A stretch of 64,000 nucleotides of DNA from Flavobacterium magnum (GTDB taxonomy: Bacteria; Bacteroidota; Bacteroidia; Flavobacteriales; Flavobacteriaceae). A program made the translations under genes and the position numbers. The first letter of the stretch is position 1, and each line of letters opens with the position of its first letter. Where the stretch lies: NCBI RefSeq assembly GCF_003055625.1, contig NZ_CP028811.1, forward strand, positions 248,001-312,000, written 5' to 3'. Positions 44,151 through 52,400 of this stretch are shown one piece after another. Below the pieces are notes generated by a model. It ran no database searches and had not been told where the DNA came from. It saw nothing but the letters and a program-made list of their open reading frames with translations.

Positions 44151-46730
44151 ATGGCACTCGAAAAGTACAACCAGAAACGGGATTTCACTAAAACCAAAGA
44201 GCCGAAAGGAATCAAGAAAGATTCTGATGGTGCCCTGCGGTTTGTCGTGCAGAAACACGCCGCTTCACACCTGCATTATGATTTCAGGCTCGAGATTGAT
44301 GGTGTACTGGTGAGCTGGGCGGTCCCGAAAGGTCCGTCGTCTGACCATGAAGTGAAACGGCTTGCGATGCATGTCGAGGACCATCCAATGGATTATATCG
44401 ACTTTGAAGGCACTATCCCCGAAGGTGAATATGGTGGTGGGACGGTGATGGTCTGGGACATCGGAACTTACCATGCGGAAGGAAACGATGACATTTCGAA
44501 GGACAACCTGACGATGAAAAAACAGTTAAAGCAAAAATCCGTTAAAGTGGTTCTTAACGGCAGCAAGCTCAAAGGGTCTTACCACCTCTTCTCCATCGGC
44601 GCTGACGGAAAGCAATGGCTGCTGATGAAAGGCAATGATCGTTTTGCAGATGGCAAGCCCTTCAATGAACTGTCCATTCTCACAAAAAGGGATTTTGACG
44701 CCATAGCGAAAGGTCATCATGTTTGGGAGCGCACTCAAAAATCGGCCACAAAAAAAATTGTCCCTGTTAAGAAATCAGAGCGTAAGGAAGAAGAAAAAAT
44801 GGACCACTCGGCGCAAGCGGACGGCGCATTTTCAGCGGATGACCTCGCCGAAGCGGTAAAGATCAAGAGCTTCCCTGACGAATGGCGGCCCCAACTTGCC
44901 ACGCTAACCGACGCGGCATTTGACAACGAAGACTGGATTTTCGAGCACAAATATGACGGCTACCGCGCGCTCGTGCAGATTCACAACAAAAAGGCCACGC
45001 TGGTATCGAGAAACGGATTGAAATTTAACTCAAAATACCCGGAAATTGCCAGGACGCTTGACGGCACACCGCAGGATATGATATTGGACGGTGAAATCGT
45101 CGTCGAGGATACCAAGGGAAAGAGCAACTTCCAGTGGTTGCAGCAATATGGCGATTATCCGGAGAAAGGAACGCTGAAGTTCTATGCGTTTGACGTGCTT
45201 TATTTCCAGGGATATGATTTGCGAAATCTCGGACTTTTATTACGCAAGAAAATCCTGAAGGCGATATTGCCCAAAGCAAAAAATATCATTTATTCTGAGC
45301 ACACCACGACCTTGGGAACGAAGGCCTTTGAAAAGGCGGCGAACGAAGGCGGCGAAGGGATTATCGCCAAAAAGTCGGATTCGACCTACCAGACCGATAA
45401 ACGCTCCCGTGACTGGCTTAAGGTCAAGACCAACAAACAGCAGGAAATGGTCATCGGTGGGTTCACCGATCCGCAGGGCGGCAGGAAGGGCATCGGGGCG
45501 CTTCTTTGCGGGTATTACGACGGCAATGATTTGGTATATGCCGGAAAAGTGGGCAGCGGTTTTACCGAACCAATTCTTGAAGACCTTCGGAGAAAGCTAG
45601 ATCGCATAAGCCGTAAAAGCGCGCCATTCTCGACCGTTCCTAAAGAAAAAAATGCGCATTGGGTAAGTCCGAAACTGATCGCCCAACTCAAATTCTCCGA
45701 ATTTACCGATACGGGCAACATGCGGCATCCGGTTTTCCTGGGCCTGCGCGCTGATAAGGATCCGAAAGAGATTAAGATGGAGCAGCCATTAGTTGTCACC
45801 GAAAAAGCCACGCAGAAAGGGTCGCCGGTCACCGCGAAGTCTTCGGCAGCATCAGGCAAAAGCCGCGTAGAATTCAGCAATCTCGATAAGATTTTCTGGC
45901 CTAAGGAAAAAATCACCAAAGGCGATGTGATCGACTATTATAGGTCGGTATCCGAATATATCCTGCCTTATCTGAAAGACCGGCCGCAATCACTGCGCCG
46001 TACCCCGGACGGCATTAAGAGTGAAGGTTTTTTTCAAAAAGACGTAGCCGGAAAAGTCCCGAAATGGGTTAAAACCCGAAAAATAAAATCGGACAGTGCT
46101 GAGGAGAGCGTAGAGTGGCTGATTTGCAATGACGAAGAAACGTTGCTTTTTATGGCCAATTGGGGCTGCATCGAACTCAACCCGTGGAGCAGCCGTGTAG
46201 GCTCTTTGAACAATCCGGATTACATCATTTTCGATCTCGATCCTAAAGGCGCACCCATGAAAAGCATCATCAGGACGGCGCACAAGGTGAAAGAAACGCT
46301 GGATTTATTGAAAGTACCGGCGTACATAAAAACATCAGGCGGCAACGGGCTGCACGTATTCATTCCGGTCCTTCCGAAATACACCTACGAGCAGACCAGG
46401 CAGTTCTCGCATCTGGTAAGCCAGATGGTCCACCGTGATCTGCCGGAAATTACCAGTCTCGAGCGCCTGCCCGCTAAGCGCCAGGGAAAGGTATATCTGG
46501 ATTTTCTTCAAAACGGACGCGGAAAAACGATGGCAAGCATTTACTCACTGCGTCCGAGAGAAGGTGCCGGTGTAAGTACGCCGCTCGATTGGGAGGAAGT
46601 CAACGACGCACTGGACCTGAAGGCTTTTAACATCAAAACCATACCCGAACGGCTGCAGCAGAAGGGCGATTTGTGGGCGCATTTCTTCGACGACGCGATT
46701 GATCTGAAATCCATACTGAATAAAATCTGA
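44151..46730 (+). CDS. ligD: DNA ligase D, NHEJ (PE-ligase-polymerase)
   Basis: An 859-residue, three-domain NHEJ enzyme. The 3'-phosphoesterase is at about residues 30-185 (HAASHLHYDFRLEIDG, WAVPKGPS, EGEYGGGTV). The ATP ligase is at about 240-545: motif I EHKYDGYR with the adenylated Lys at 267, DGEIVVED, EGIIAKKSDSTY and RDWLKVK. The primase-type polymerase is at about 570-855: FWPKEKITKGDV, metal-binding DLDPKG, SGGNGLHVF, LDFLQNGRGKTMASIYS. Domain order PE-LIG-POL differs from the POL-first order of Mycobacterium. A charged linker (about 195-225) separates PE and ligase. Motifs are intact. It is 5 bp after Ku and 30 bp before the flavin protein gene. Confidence 0.97.
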   Translation: MALEKYNQKRDFTKTKEPKGIKKDSDGALRFVVQKHAASHLHYDFRLEIDGVLVSWAVPKGPSSDHEVKRLAMHVEDHPMDYIDFEGTIPEGEYGGGTVMVWDIGTYHAEGNDDISKDNLTMKKQLKQKSVKVVLNGSKLKGSYHLFSIGADGKQWLLMKGNDRFADGKPFNELSILTKRDFDAIAKGHHVWERTQKSATKKIVPVKKSERKEEEKMDHSAQADGAFSADDLAEAVKIKSFPDEWRPQLATLTDAAFDNEDWIFEHKYDGYRALVQIHNKKATLVSRNGLKFNSKYPEIARTLDGTPQDMILDGEIVVEDTKGKSNFQWLQQYGDYPEKGTLKFYAFDVLYFQGYDLRNLGLLLRKKILKAILPKAKNIIYSEHTTTLGTKAFEKAANEGGEGIIAKKSDSTYQTDKRSRDWLKVKTNKQQEMVIGGFTDPQGGRKGIGALLCGYYDGNDLVYAGKVGSGFTEPILEDLRRKLDRISRKSAPFSTVPKEKNAHWVSPKLIAQLKFSEFTDTGNMRHPVFLGLRADKDPKEIKMEQPLVVTEKATQKGSPVTAKSSAASGKSRVEFSNLDKIFWPKEKITKGDVIDYYRSVSEYILPYLKDRPQSLRRTPDGIKSEGFFQKDVAGKVPKWVKTRKIKSDSAEESVEWLICNDEETLLFMANWGCIELNPWSSRVGSLNNPDYIIFDLDPKGAPMKSIIRTAHKVKETLDLLKVPAYIKTSGGNGLHVFIPVLPKYTYEQTRQFSHLVSQMVHRDLPEITSLERLPAKRQGKVYLDFLQNGRGKTMASIYSLRPREGAGVSTPLDWEEVNDALDLKAFNIKTIPERLQQKGDLWAHFFDDAIDLKSILNKI

Positions 46731-46760
46731 CAACATATTATCAACCTAAAATAATACACC

Positions 46761-47276
46761 ATGGGAAATTACAAAGACCTGAACGACCAGGAAGCCATCA
46801 AAAAACTGAAACAACTTGCAGAGGATATTAAAATCTGCCATTTCTGTACCGAACTCACGCAGTTGCCTATTAATTCAAGACCAATGAGCGTCCTCGAGGT
46901 AGATGACAGCGGAAACCTTTGGTTCATGAGCTCTTCGGAGAGCAACAAAAATTTTGAAATACTCGAGGACGACCGCGTACAGCTGTTTTTTGCGAAATCA
47001 TCAGACAATGAGTACCTGTCGGTTTTCGGGACAGCGACGATTTACCGCGACCGCGCTCACATCGACGAGGTTTGGACTCCTATCGCCAAAGCGTGGTTTG
47101 AAGAAGGAAAGGATGATCCGAAAGTCACCGTGATCAAAGTAGCGCCTTCGGACGCTTATTATTGGGACACTAAAGACGGCAAACTCATTGCGCTTTTAAA
47201 ATGGGCTACAGCCGCCGCCGGATTGAAAGACGCCAACTCGGATGACGGAGGCATTGAAGGGAAAATCAATATTTAA
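46761..47276 (+). CDS. General-stress flavin-binding split-barrel protein (pyridoxamine oxidase-like)
   Basis: A 171-residue split beta-barrel protein: HFCTELTQLPINSRPMSVLEVDDSGNLWFMSSSESNK, then DDRVQLFFAKSSDNEYLSVFGTATI and DPKVTVIKVAPSDAYYWDTKDGKL. These match the group of general stress protein 26-like proteins, which bind FMN or related cofactors but usually are not true pyridoxamine oxidases. It follows ligD by 30 bp on the same strand with no terminator between, so it appears to be part of the NHEJ operon, and may be expressed with it under stress. Confidence 0.87.
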   Translation: MGNYKDLNDQEAIKKLKQLAEDIKICHFCTELTQLPINSRPMSVLEVDDSGNLWFMSSSESNKNFEILEDDRVQLFFAKSSDNEYLSVFGTATIYRDRAHIDEVWTPIAKAWFEEGKDDPKVTVIKVAPSDAYYWDTKDGKLIALLKWATAAAGLKDANSDDGGIEGKINI

Positions 47277-47286
47277 ACCCGAAACG

Positions 47287-47454
47287 ATGAAGAAAAAATA
47301 TCCCGTACTGAAATATGCCACGGACGATGCGCAGGCAGCACCGTTGCAGCAACAAATACGGCTCGCGAAAGCCAAGGTATACATCCGGAACCTGCTGATT
47401 ACCAACAAGACGCTGTTGGCCAGCAACAACATTAACAACTTAATACTGTTTTAA
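47287..47454 (+). CDS. 55-aa basic protein of unknown function
   Basis: A 55-residue frame from ATG 47287, 10 bp after the flavin-protein stop. It is basic and helical in character: KKKYPVLKYATDDAQAAP, LQQQIRLAKAKVYIRNLL, then a short hydrophobic end. No family recognised. Position inside a tight same-strand run (10 bp and 1 bp gaps) supports a real gene, as it falls between two coding frames in an operon. An in-frame open stretch further upstream overlaps the flavin gene and is not favoured. Confidence 0.5.
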   Translation: MKKKYPVLKYATDDAQAAPLQQQIRLAKAKVYIRNLLITNKTLLASNNINNLILF

Positions 47455-47455
47455 A

Positions 47456-47818
47456 ATGGAAACCAACAAGCACGATGATAGAAAGCGGGGTAAGGAAACC
47501 CTACAGCCGCATCAAAAGGAAAATGAAGAGGGTGATGATTTTAAGTACACTTCGCCCGACAAATATCTTGCCATGGAGCAACCCGGCGTAAGTTATACAG
47601 AGGAGAAACCGCACACCAGCAATGCGGATTACCTTGAGTACGACAACGAGGAACAGCGATCGGATAAATTCCGCGCGCACCATCACAACAGCCGCAACTC
47701 CGATGCTTTCAGTCAGGATGACTACATCCTAAGAGACAATATCGATCTTGACGAGGATCAGGCGAACTCGATCTCAGCAGATGACGCGCCTGATACGAAT
47801 ACAACGGACGAAATATAA
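47456..47818 (+). CDS. 120-aa acidic disordered protein
   Basis: A 120-residue protein with very high D, E, N, S and H content and almost no hydrophobic core (HQKENEEGDDFKYTSPDKY, HHHNSRNSDAF, DLDEDQANSISADDAP). It looks intrinsically disordered. It starts 1 bp after the stop of the 55-aa gene and is the last gene before the terminator at 47863-47888. No homologous family is recognised; the acidic, disordered character resembles small stress or nucleoid-associated proteins, but this is only a comparison. Confidence 0.6.
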   Translation: METNKHDDRKRGKETLQPHQKENEEGDDFKYTSPDKYLAMEQPGVSYTEEKPHTSNADYLEYDNEEQRSDKFRAHHHNSRNSDAFSQDDYILRDNIDLDEDQANSISADDAPDTNTTDEI

Positions 47819-47862
47819 ATTAGTGCTGATTTAAGAAGGCCCTGGATTCGGGACTTCAATAT

Positions 47863-47888
47863 AAAAGCCGGTTATTACACCGGCTTTT
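47863..47888. terminator. Bidirectional terminator closing the NHEJ operon
   Basis: A 9-bp stem AAAAGCCGG (47863-47871) with CCGGCTTTT (47880-47888), T-runs on both strands. It lies between converging genes: the acidic protein and the lipoprotein ending at 47892. Confidence 0.85.
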
Positions 47889-47891
47889 ATT

Positions 47892-48350
47892 TTAAGAATT
47901 CTTTTCAAATGTGAGGTAATCCACACCCCCGTTGCCCCCGCTTACGTGTTTCATGCGGAGTTTTGTTGAAGTGCGCTCAAGGATTTCCCAGTCCTCGGTA
48001 AGATCAGTGAAATTATCCGGGGCGTTGAAAATGATATCAAAGTCGATATCCTCGAGGTGGGGATTGTCATCCGTCGCATCCTCGGTGCTTACATTCCAGA
48101 TGCCGGTGTACGTATTTGCACCATTTGAAGCTGTCAGGACATTGTTCGGACCAAACGTAAAATTATAATTTTCAAAATGACTTGTTTCATCTACGTCTCC
48201 GTCCATAAAGTACGTTACACGCCATGCGCCTGAAGTGACAGTGTTGGCGATTTCTGAAGTTGACGTCGTGTTGTTGTCGTCATCGGAACTGCAGGAGATG
48301 GTCCCCATCATCATCGCGGCAGTGACCATAGAATACATTACTTTTTTCAT
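47892..48350 (-). CDS. Lipocalin-like surface lipoprotein
   Basis: A 152-residue lipoprotein (signal AAMMMGTISC, Cys 20) with CSSDDDN at the mature end, matching the Ser/Asp-rich flavobacterial surface-export signal. The body is a small beta sheet: SGAWRVTYFMDGDVDET, NYNFTFGPNNVLTASN, TYTGIWNVS, WEILERTSTKLRMKHVSG, DYLTFEK. The GxWxVxxFxDxGxD start resembles the lipocalin-like folds seen in many flavobacterial lipoproteins. Function unknown. It converges on the NHEJ operon terminator and has no gene upstream on its strand within the next kilobase except two tiny genes. Confidence 0.7.
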   Translation of the reverse strand: MKKVMYSMVTAAMMMGTISCSSDDDNNTTSTSEIANTVTSGAWRVTYFMDGDVDETSHFENYNFTFGPNNVLTASNGANTYTGIWNVSTEDATDDNPHLEDIDFDIIFNAPDNFTDLTEDWEILERTSTKLRMKHVSGGNGGVDYLTFEKNS

Positions 48351-48594
48351 AAATATTTTTTTAGGTTGCTTATGAAAACCAAACGGACAGAAAACGGATA
48401 TGGTATGTCAAATGCCGAAATTGTATGAGATTTAACAACGGCTGAGCGGGTAAACGCCTGGACTAATGAGTCCTGCGCAATTACGAAAGTCACGCTTTAA
48501 CAAACTGATTTTTTTCAGTAGTGAAATGTATTTCCCCTCGTTGAACTGGGATGATACAGGGGCAGCAAGTCGCTTCCACTTGCGCGGAGACAAA
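48351..48594. other. Intergenic stretch without recognised features
   Basis: I read both strands of this gap and find no open frame with a start, no tRNA and no promoter I can support. A 6-bp stem GCAAGT/ACTTGC at 48565-48583 lies here but has no T-run. Confidence 0.5.
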
Positions 48595-48629
48595 TAAAAA
48601 ACAGGTATTCACCGAAATTAAATACCTGT
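48595..48629 (-). terminator. Terminator overlapping the end of tiny gene 1
   Basis: A 9-bp stem ACAGGTATT (48601-48609) with AATACCTGT (48621-48629), tail of Ts on the minus strand (48600-48595). The right arm is the codons ACA-GGT-ATT and the stop TAA (48618-48620) lies in the loop, so ORF and terminator overlap. Confidence 0.8.
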
Positions 48630-48698
48630 CTTGATAAGTCCGAGAAACATCAGGAACTTCCCGACGTTCGTTTCCTTGAAGATAAATTCTTTAAACAT
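48618..48698 (-). CDS. Tiny protein 1, 26 aa, MxKEFIFKETN family
   Basis: Minus-strand frame from ATG 48698 to TAA 48618. It starts MFKEFIFKETNVGK, followed by a hydrophobic half (FLMFLGLIKTGI). A second copy lies 272 bp further along (48970-49068) with the same core: KEFIFKETN, K14 and G20 at identical spacing. Codons for residues 3-11 differ at seven of nine third positions, all synonymous, which shows selection on the protein. It has a -7 box (48725-48732), a 26-nt leader and a terminator (48595-48629), making a compact RNA of about 120-130 nt. I do not recognise the family; membrane-active or signalling peptide are possible. Too short for standard gene finders. Confidence 0.65.
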   Translation of the reverse strand: MFKEFIFKETNVGKFLMFLGLIKTGI

Positions 48699-48724
48699 TG
48701 GCGTTGCTTTTAAAGATTAAGGGG

Positions 48725-48732
48725 CAAATTTA
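48725..48732 (-). promoter_or_regulatory. -7 box of tiny gene 1
   Basis: Minus-strand TAAATTTG matches TAnnTTTG and ends 26 bp before the ATG at 48698. No clear TTG upstream; a 10-bp direct repeat lies there instead. Confidence 0.5.
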
Positions 48733-48734
48733 TA

Positions 48735-48775
48735 ATAACGCAAATACTGCAGGCTGCTGTTAACGATAACGCAAA
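48735..48775. repeat. Direct repeat ATAACGCAAA upstream of tiny gene 1
   Basis: Two exact copies of ATAACGCAAA at 48735-48744 and 48766-48775, 31 bp apart (about three DNA turns), directly upstream of the -7 box. Spacing and position suit an activator binding to the same face of the DNA; this is inference. Confidence 0.5.
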
Positions 48776-48870
48776 ATAAACACTGCTATTATACAATAAT
48801 ACGAACATAAGTTCTTAAAAGTTACGCTTTGGGAATTTATAACAAAAACGCCCATAATTGTCATAAAAAC

Positions 48871-48896
48871 AAAAAACATCCGGGGAAGGATGTTTT
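48871..48896 (-). terminator. Terminator of tiny gene 2
   Basis: A perfect 9-bp stem AAAACATCC (48873-48881) with GGATGTTTT (48888-48896), loop GGGGAA. The minus-strand tail continues TTGTTTTT. It is 73 bp past the stop of tiny gene 2. Confidence 0.75.
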
Positions 48897-48969
48897 CGTT
48901 GGACTGGAGTCATCGTTTTTGGCGTTGAATGTTTCCTTTCCAAATATAAAAAAGTCTAAAATCTCACAG

Positions 48970-49068
48970 CTATTTTTGAAAAGACGGTTTTCTCTTCCTT
49001 TGTCCAAATCCGAAAACGGCAACAAGTTTCAGGATATTGGTTTCTTTAAAAATGAACTCTTTAAGCAT
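48970..49068 (-). CDS. Tiny protein 2, 32 aa, MxKEFIFKETN family
   Basis: Minus-strand frame from ATG 49068 to TAG 48970. It starts MLKEFIFKETNILK, continues hydrophobic (LVAVFGFG) and ends with a basic tail (QRKRKPSFQK) absent from the 26-aa copy. The conserved block shares residues 3-11, K14 and G20 with tiny protein 1, without gaps and nearly all nucleotide changes are synonymous. Its own -7 box TACATTTG (49097-49090) gives a leader of about 21 nt, and a terminator follows at 48871-48896. Not recognised from any family. Basic tail could bind nucleic acid or membrane. Confidence 0.65.
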   Translation of the reverse strand: MLKEFIFKETNILKLVAVFGFGQRKRKPSFQK

Positions 49069-49089
49069 GGTCTTTATTTATTAACAAGA

Positions 49090-49097
49090 CAAATGTA
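49090..49097 (-). promoter_or_regulatory. -7 box of tiny gene 2
   Basis: Minus-strand TACATTTG, the same 8-mer used by both T9SS paralog genes, ending 21 bp before the ATG at 49068; the -33 region is only T-rich. Confidence 0.5.
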
Positions 49098-49357
49098 AAA
49101 CAGCTGTATCGCACGAAAAAAAAATAAAGGTAAACGCGAAATTTCCTGCGGTAGATATTTCAGCCGGTAAAACCGACAGCGGTGTATTGCTTTTTTTGTG
49201 CGGCGAATACGATGTCATCCGGGTCAACATTTTGAATAAATTAATAACACGCAACTTAGCGGCCGCTCATCGTTTTGTTCAAAAGGTTGCATTTATTAGT
49301 ATTTAAACACGACTTCCGAAAACGGGAAATCGTCATCATTACGCAATGTGCGTAAAC
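49098..49357. other. Intergenic stretch without recognised features
   Basis: No credible frame, RNA or repeat found by reading both strands. It lies between the tiny gene 2 promoter and the terminator of the giant gene and is AT-rich. Confidence 0.5.
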
Positions 49358-49386
49358 AAAAAACCTCCTGATTGCTCAGGAGGTTT
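49358..49386 (-). terminator. Terminator of the giant T9SS gene
   Basis: An 11-bp stem AAACCTCCTGA (49361-49371) with TCAGGAGGTTT (49376-49386), loop TTGC, then TTTGTTT on the minus strand; 24 bp past the stop at 49411. Confidence 0.88.
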
Positions 49387-49410
49387 CTTTTATTTAATAT
49401 TCAGTGAAAC

Positions 49411-52400
49411 TTAGTAAGCCACCTTTTTGGTAACTACCTCATTGTCTACAGAAGTGATCTGAACAAGCAGTACCTGCTCTTCTGCCCTAAGGTCGTTCAA
49501 TACGGTCTCAGAGGCATTGATGGCACCGCGCTCATAGATCAGCCTGCCGCGGACGTCGAAGATTTTCACCCCTGACATCACGATCTTACCTGAATTGATG
49601 TGAAGCATGCCCTGGTTTTTGTAAACCACCACGCTGTTCGCATCGAATGTTGGCGTGTCAACCCCAAGCGGTGAAGACTGGTACACCACCTCAAACCTGT
49701 TGGCAAATGTGCCTTCGGCAGAAGCGAAGCTGTAAGCCCCCTGCTTGATGTTGTGTGTCACCCCAAGAAGGTTGTCCTTCAGGTAGATGTTCTGGTCGCC
49801 CGAGAACAATCCGTCTACGTGATCCAGCTCAATGATGTAGGTTCCGGCCGTAGCGGCTGTGAAGCCCATCGGTACCACGTCAGTATCCACGAATGGAAGC
49901 GAACGTGCCTGGATAACATAATTGTCACTGCCGATCAAGGTAGAGATCGATGAACCGCCTTCGATAGACTTACCGTCCATTGCGATATCCTCACCCATGG
50001 TAGCGCCTTCAGCGTAACCTACAAGGATTTGGTTCATCGCATGTCCAGGTGTGTTCAAGTTGAACCACATACGGTGTTTCTCAGCCGTCTGTGCATTTCG
50101 GTAGAAGGCACCGCCTTCAGCCGTCCTCATCGCGTTGGTGAACCTGGCCGTACTTGCTGATGATTTCAGCAGGATGAAGCCCTGGCCTCCGCGGATGGCA
50201 CCTGTTGGTGCAGAACCTCCTGATTGCGCAGCGGTTCCCCCGAAGGTGTTGTAGCTCGCATAGTTCGCTCCTGAGGCAGCAGCCTGGCTGATGTGCGTCC
50301 AGAAGTAAAGCGTACCTGCGTTTCCTGGCTCAGCAAGGAACAGGTCGGCATCAACGGTAGATGGGTAAGGGTTACCGATCATGTTGTAGCCCTGTCCGTT
50401 CACTGTTACAGGGATGGTGTACTCTCCGTTGCGTGGGGTTCCTGTGAAGGTTCCTGTCCATGGGGTAAGCACCGCAGGGTGGTTGTTGGCAGCACGGATC
50501 ATATAACCTTTAGCCGCATCGAACGAAGTCGTTGACGGTGAGGCGATCTGTGAGAAGCCGTTTGAAGACTCATCAAGAGTATAGAAACGCGTGTTTAGCG
50601 TGTTCGGTGAGAACGGCTGTAACAGTTGTCCCGATACCGGTGAAGACCAGTAAACATAATCCTGACGGATCAGGTTCGCTGTCCTCTTATACTTGATGTT
50701 ACCTGTGTTGGCATCATTGCGTGTCTGAACAAGGTCAGATCCATCCTCGAAGGTAATGGTACCTCCATTGACGCTGACTTTTCCGCTTACGTAAGCATCG
50801 AATCCACCAGGGAACGAAACCGTTCCGCTCTGGATCGTCAACGAACAGGCGTTAAGGTCAGCCACCGCAGTGAAGTTACCGTTGATGGTAGCAGCACTTG
50901 TAGAGGTTGGCGCACCGTTGCTCCATCCGCCGGCTACAGTCCATGTGGTCTGGTTACCCGGAGTGATCGTAGCCACGGCAGAGTTGGTCGTGCCACAGCT
51001 TCCGCTTTGGACAACCGCCCTCACGTAAGTGGTAGCGGTGATGTTGCCCACCTGAGCTCCCGTCAATGTAGTGGTCGTGTTGGCAATATCCTGAGGGCTG
51101 GTGAAAGCCAGGTCAGATGATTTCTGCCATTTCACCACACTTCCAACACTTCCTGAAAGCACGATGTCGTCAGGAGTGGAGTTGTAACAAGCCGTTTGGT
51201 TTGATAGAGTACCGCCGTTAACCTGCGGTATAACCGTTACCGCTGCACTTGCCGACGTTGCCGCGCTGCAAAGTCCGCTGGTGACAACCGCCCTGTAGTA
51301 AGTTGTAGCGGCAATATTCTGAGCAGTGTATGTCGAACCGGTAGCTCCTGAAATGTTAGCGAAAACAGTGTTGTCTGTAGACGATTGCCACTGGATAGTT
51401 CCGGTGTTACCATTCAATGTCAGTGTAGTGCTATTCGTTCCGGAACAAACTGAAGTGGCTCCGCTGATAGTTCCTGCAACCGATGTTGGATTGACAGTTA
51501 CTGTCACTCCGTTAGACACCACAGGACAACCGTTAATGCTTGTCGTAAGTGTATATGTAGTAGTAACCGTAGGGTTAACAGTCAGCGATTTTGTCGTACC
51601 GACTACCGTTGTACCGTCAGACCAGGAATAGGTCGCGCTCGGCACCAGGTTTACTGCATATTCTTCGTACTCACCCCAGCCTACAGTCATTGTAGGGCCG
51701 GTGATGCCGCTGGCACCTTCGGTAACAATGATCCTCATTCTGGCAGTACCTGGGTTTACACCTGCAGGAACAACAAATGATCCTGTTTCCGTATGTGCAC
51801 CTGTTGTAGTGGCAGCGGAGGTATAGACGGCCTCCCCGGCATCCGCGAATGAACCGTTCCTGTTGTAGTCGATATAAATTGCCATCGAATGCGCAAATGG
51901 AGAGGTATCCTGCACGCTCGTCATAGAGAAATTGTAAGTCAAACCTCCATTCAGAGTGTACGGTCCAAAAGCAGTATAATTAGCATAACTTCCAGCTGTT
52001 CCTGTAGCCGTTCCAATTGTGCCTACGAGAGAATTTCTCGCAGAAGTATTGTTCAGAATGGTTGTCGCACCCTGCGTAATCGTTACGTTACCCATATCCT
52101 CATCAGTTGTAGGGTTAGTAACGGCAGGAGGCGCAGTATACGTTGGCGAACCGCCTGATAAAGCACCATCCAGCGTCGTCGGGCTTCCGGCACAGATTGT
52201 TGTAGCCGTTGCTGAAGCCACCGAAGTGATTCCCGTGTTTGGAGCATCCTGGTAAGAAGTTCCGCTAAATGTCGTACTCAGTGCCGATGAATTTGTTGCG
52301 GTAACACTCCAGATCACAATACTGTTCGCTGGTGAAGCCGCAGGAATGGTGTAAGACCATATACTGCCTGATGTATTTGTCATCGCAACAGGGCCTGTAG

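Noticed and set aside
48565..48583. Hairpin GCAAGT/ACTTGC
   Set aside because: Six pairs, no T-run on either side and no gene end close by; could be chance.
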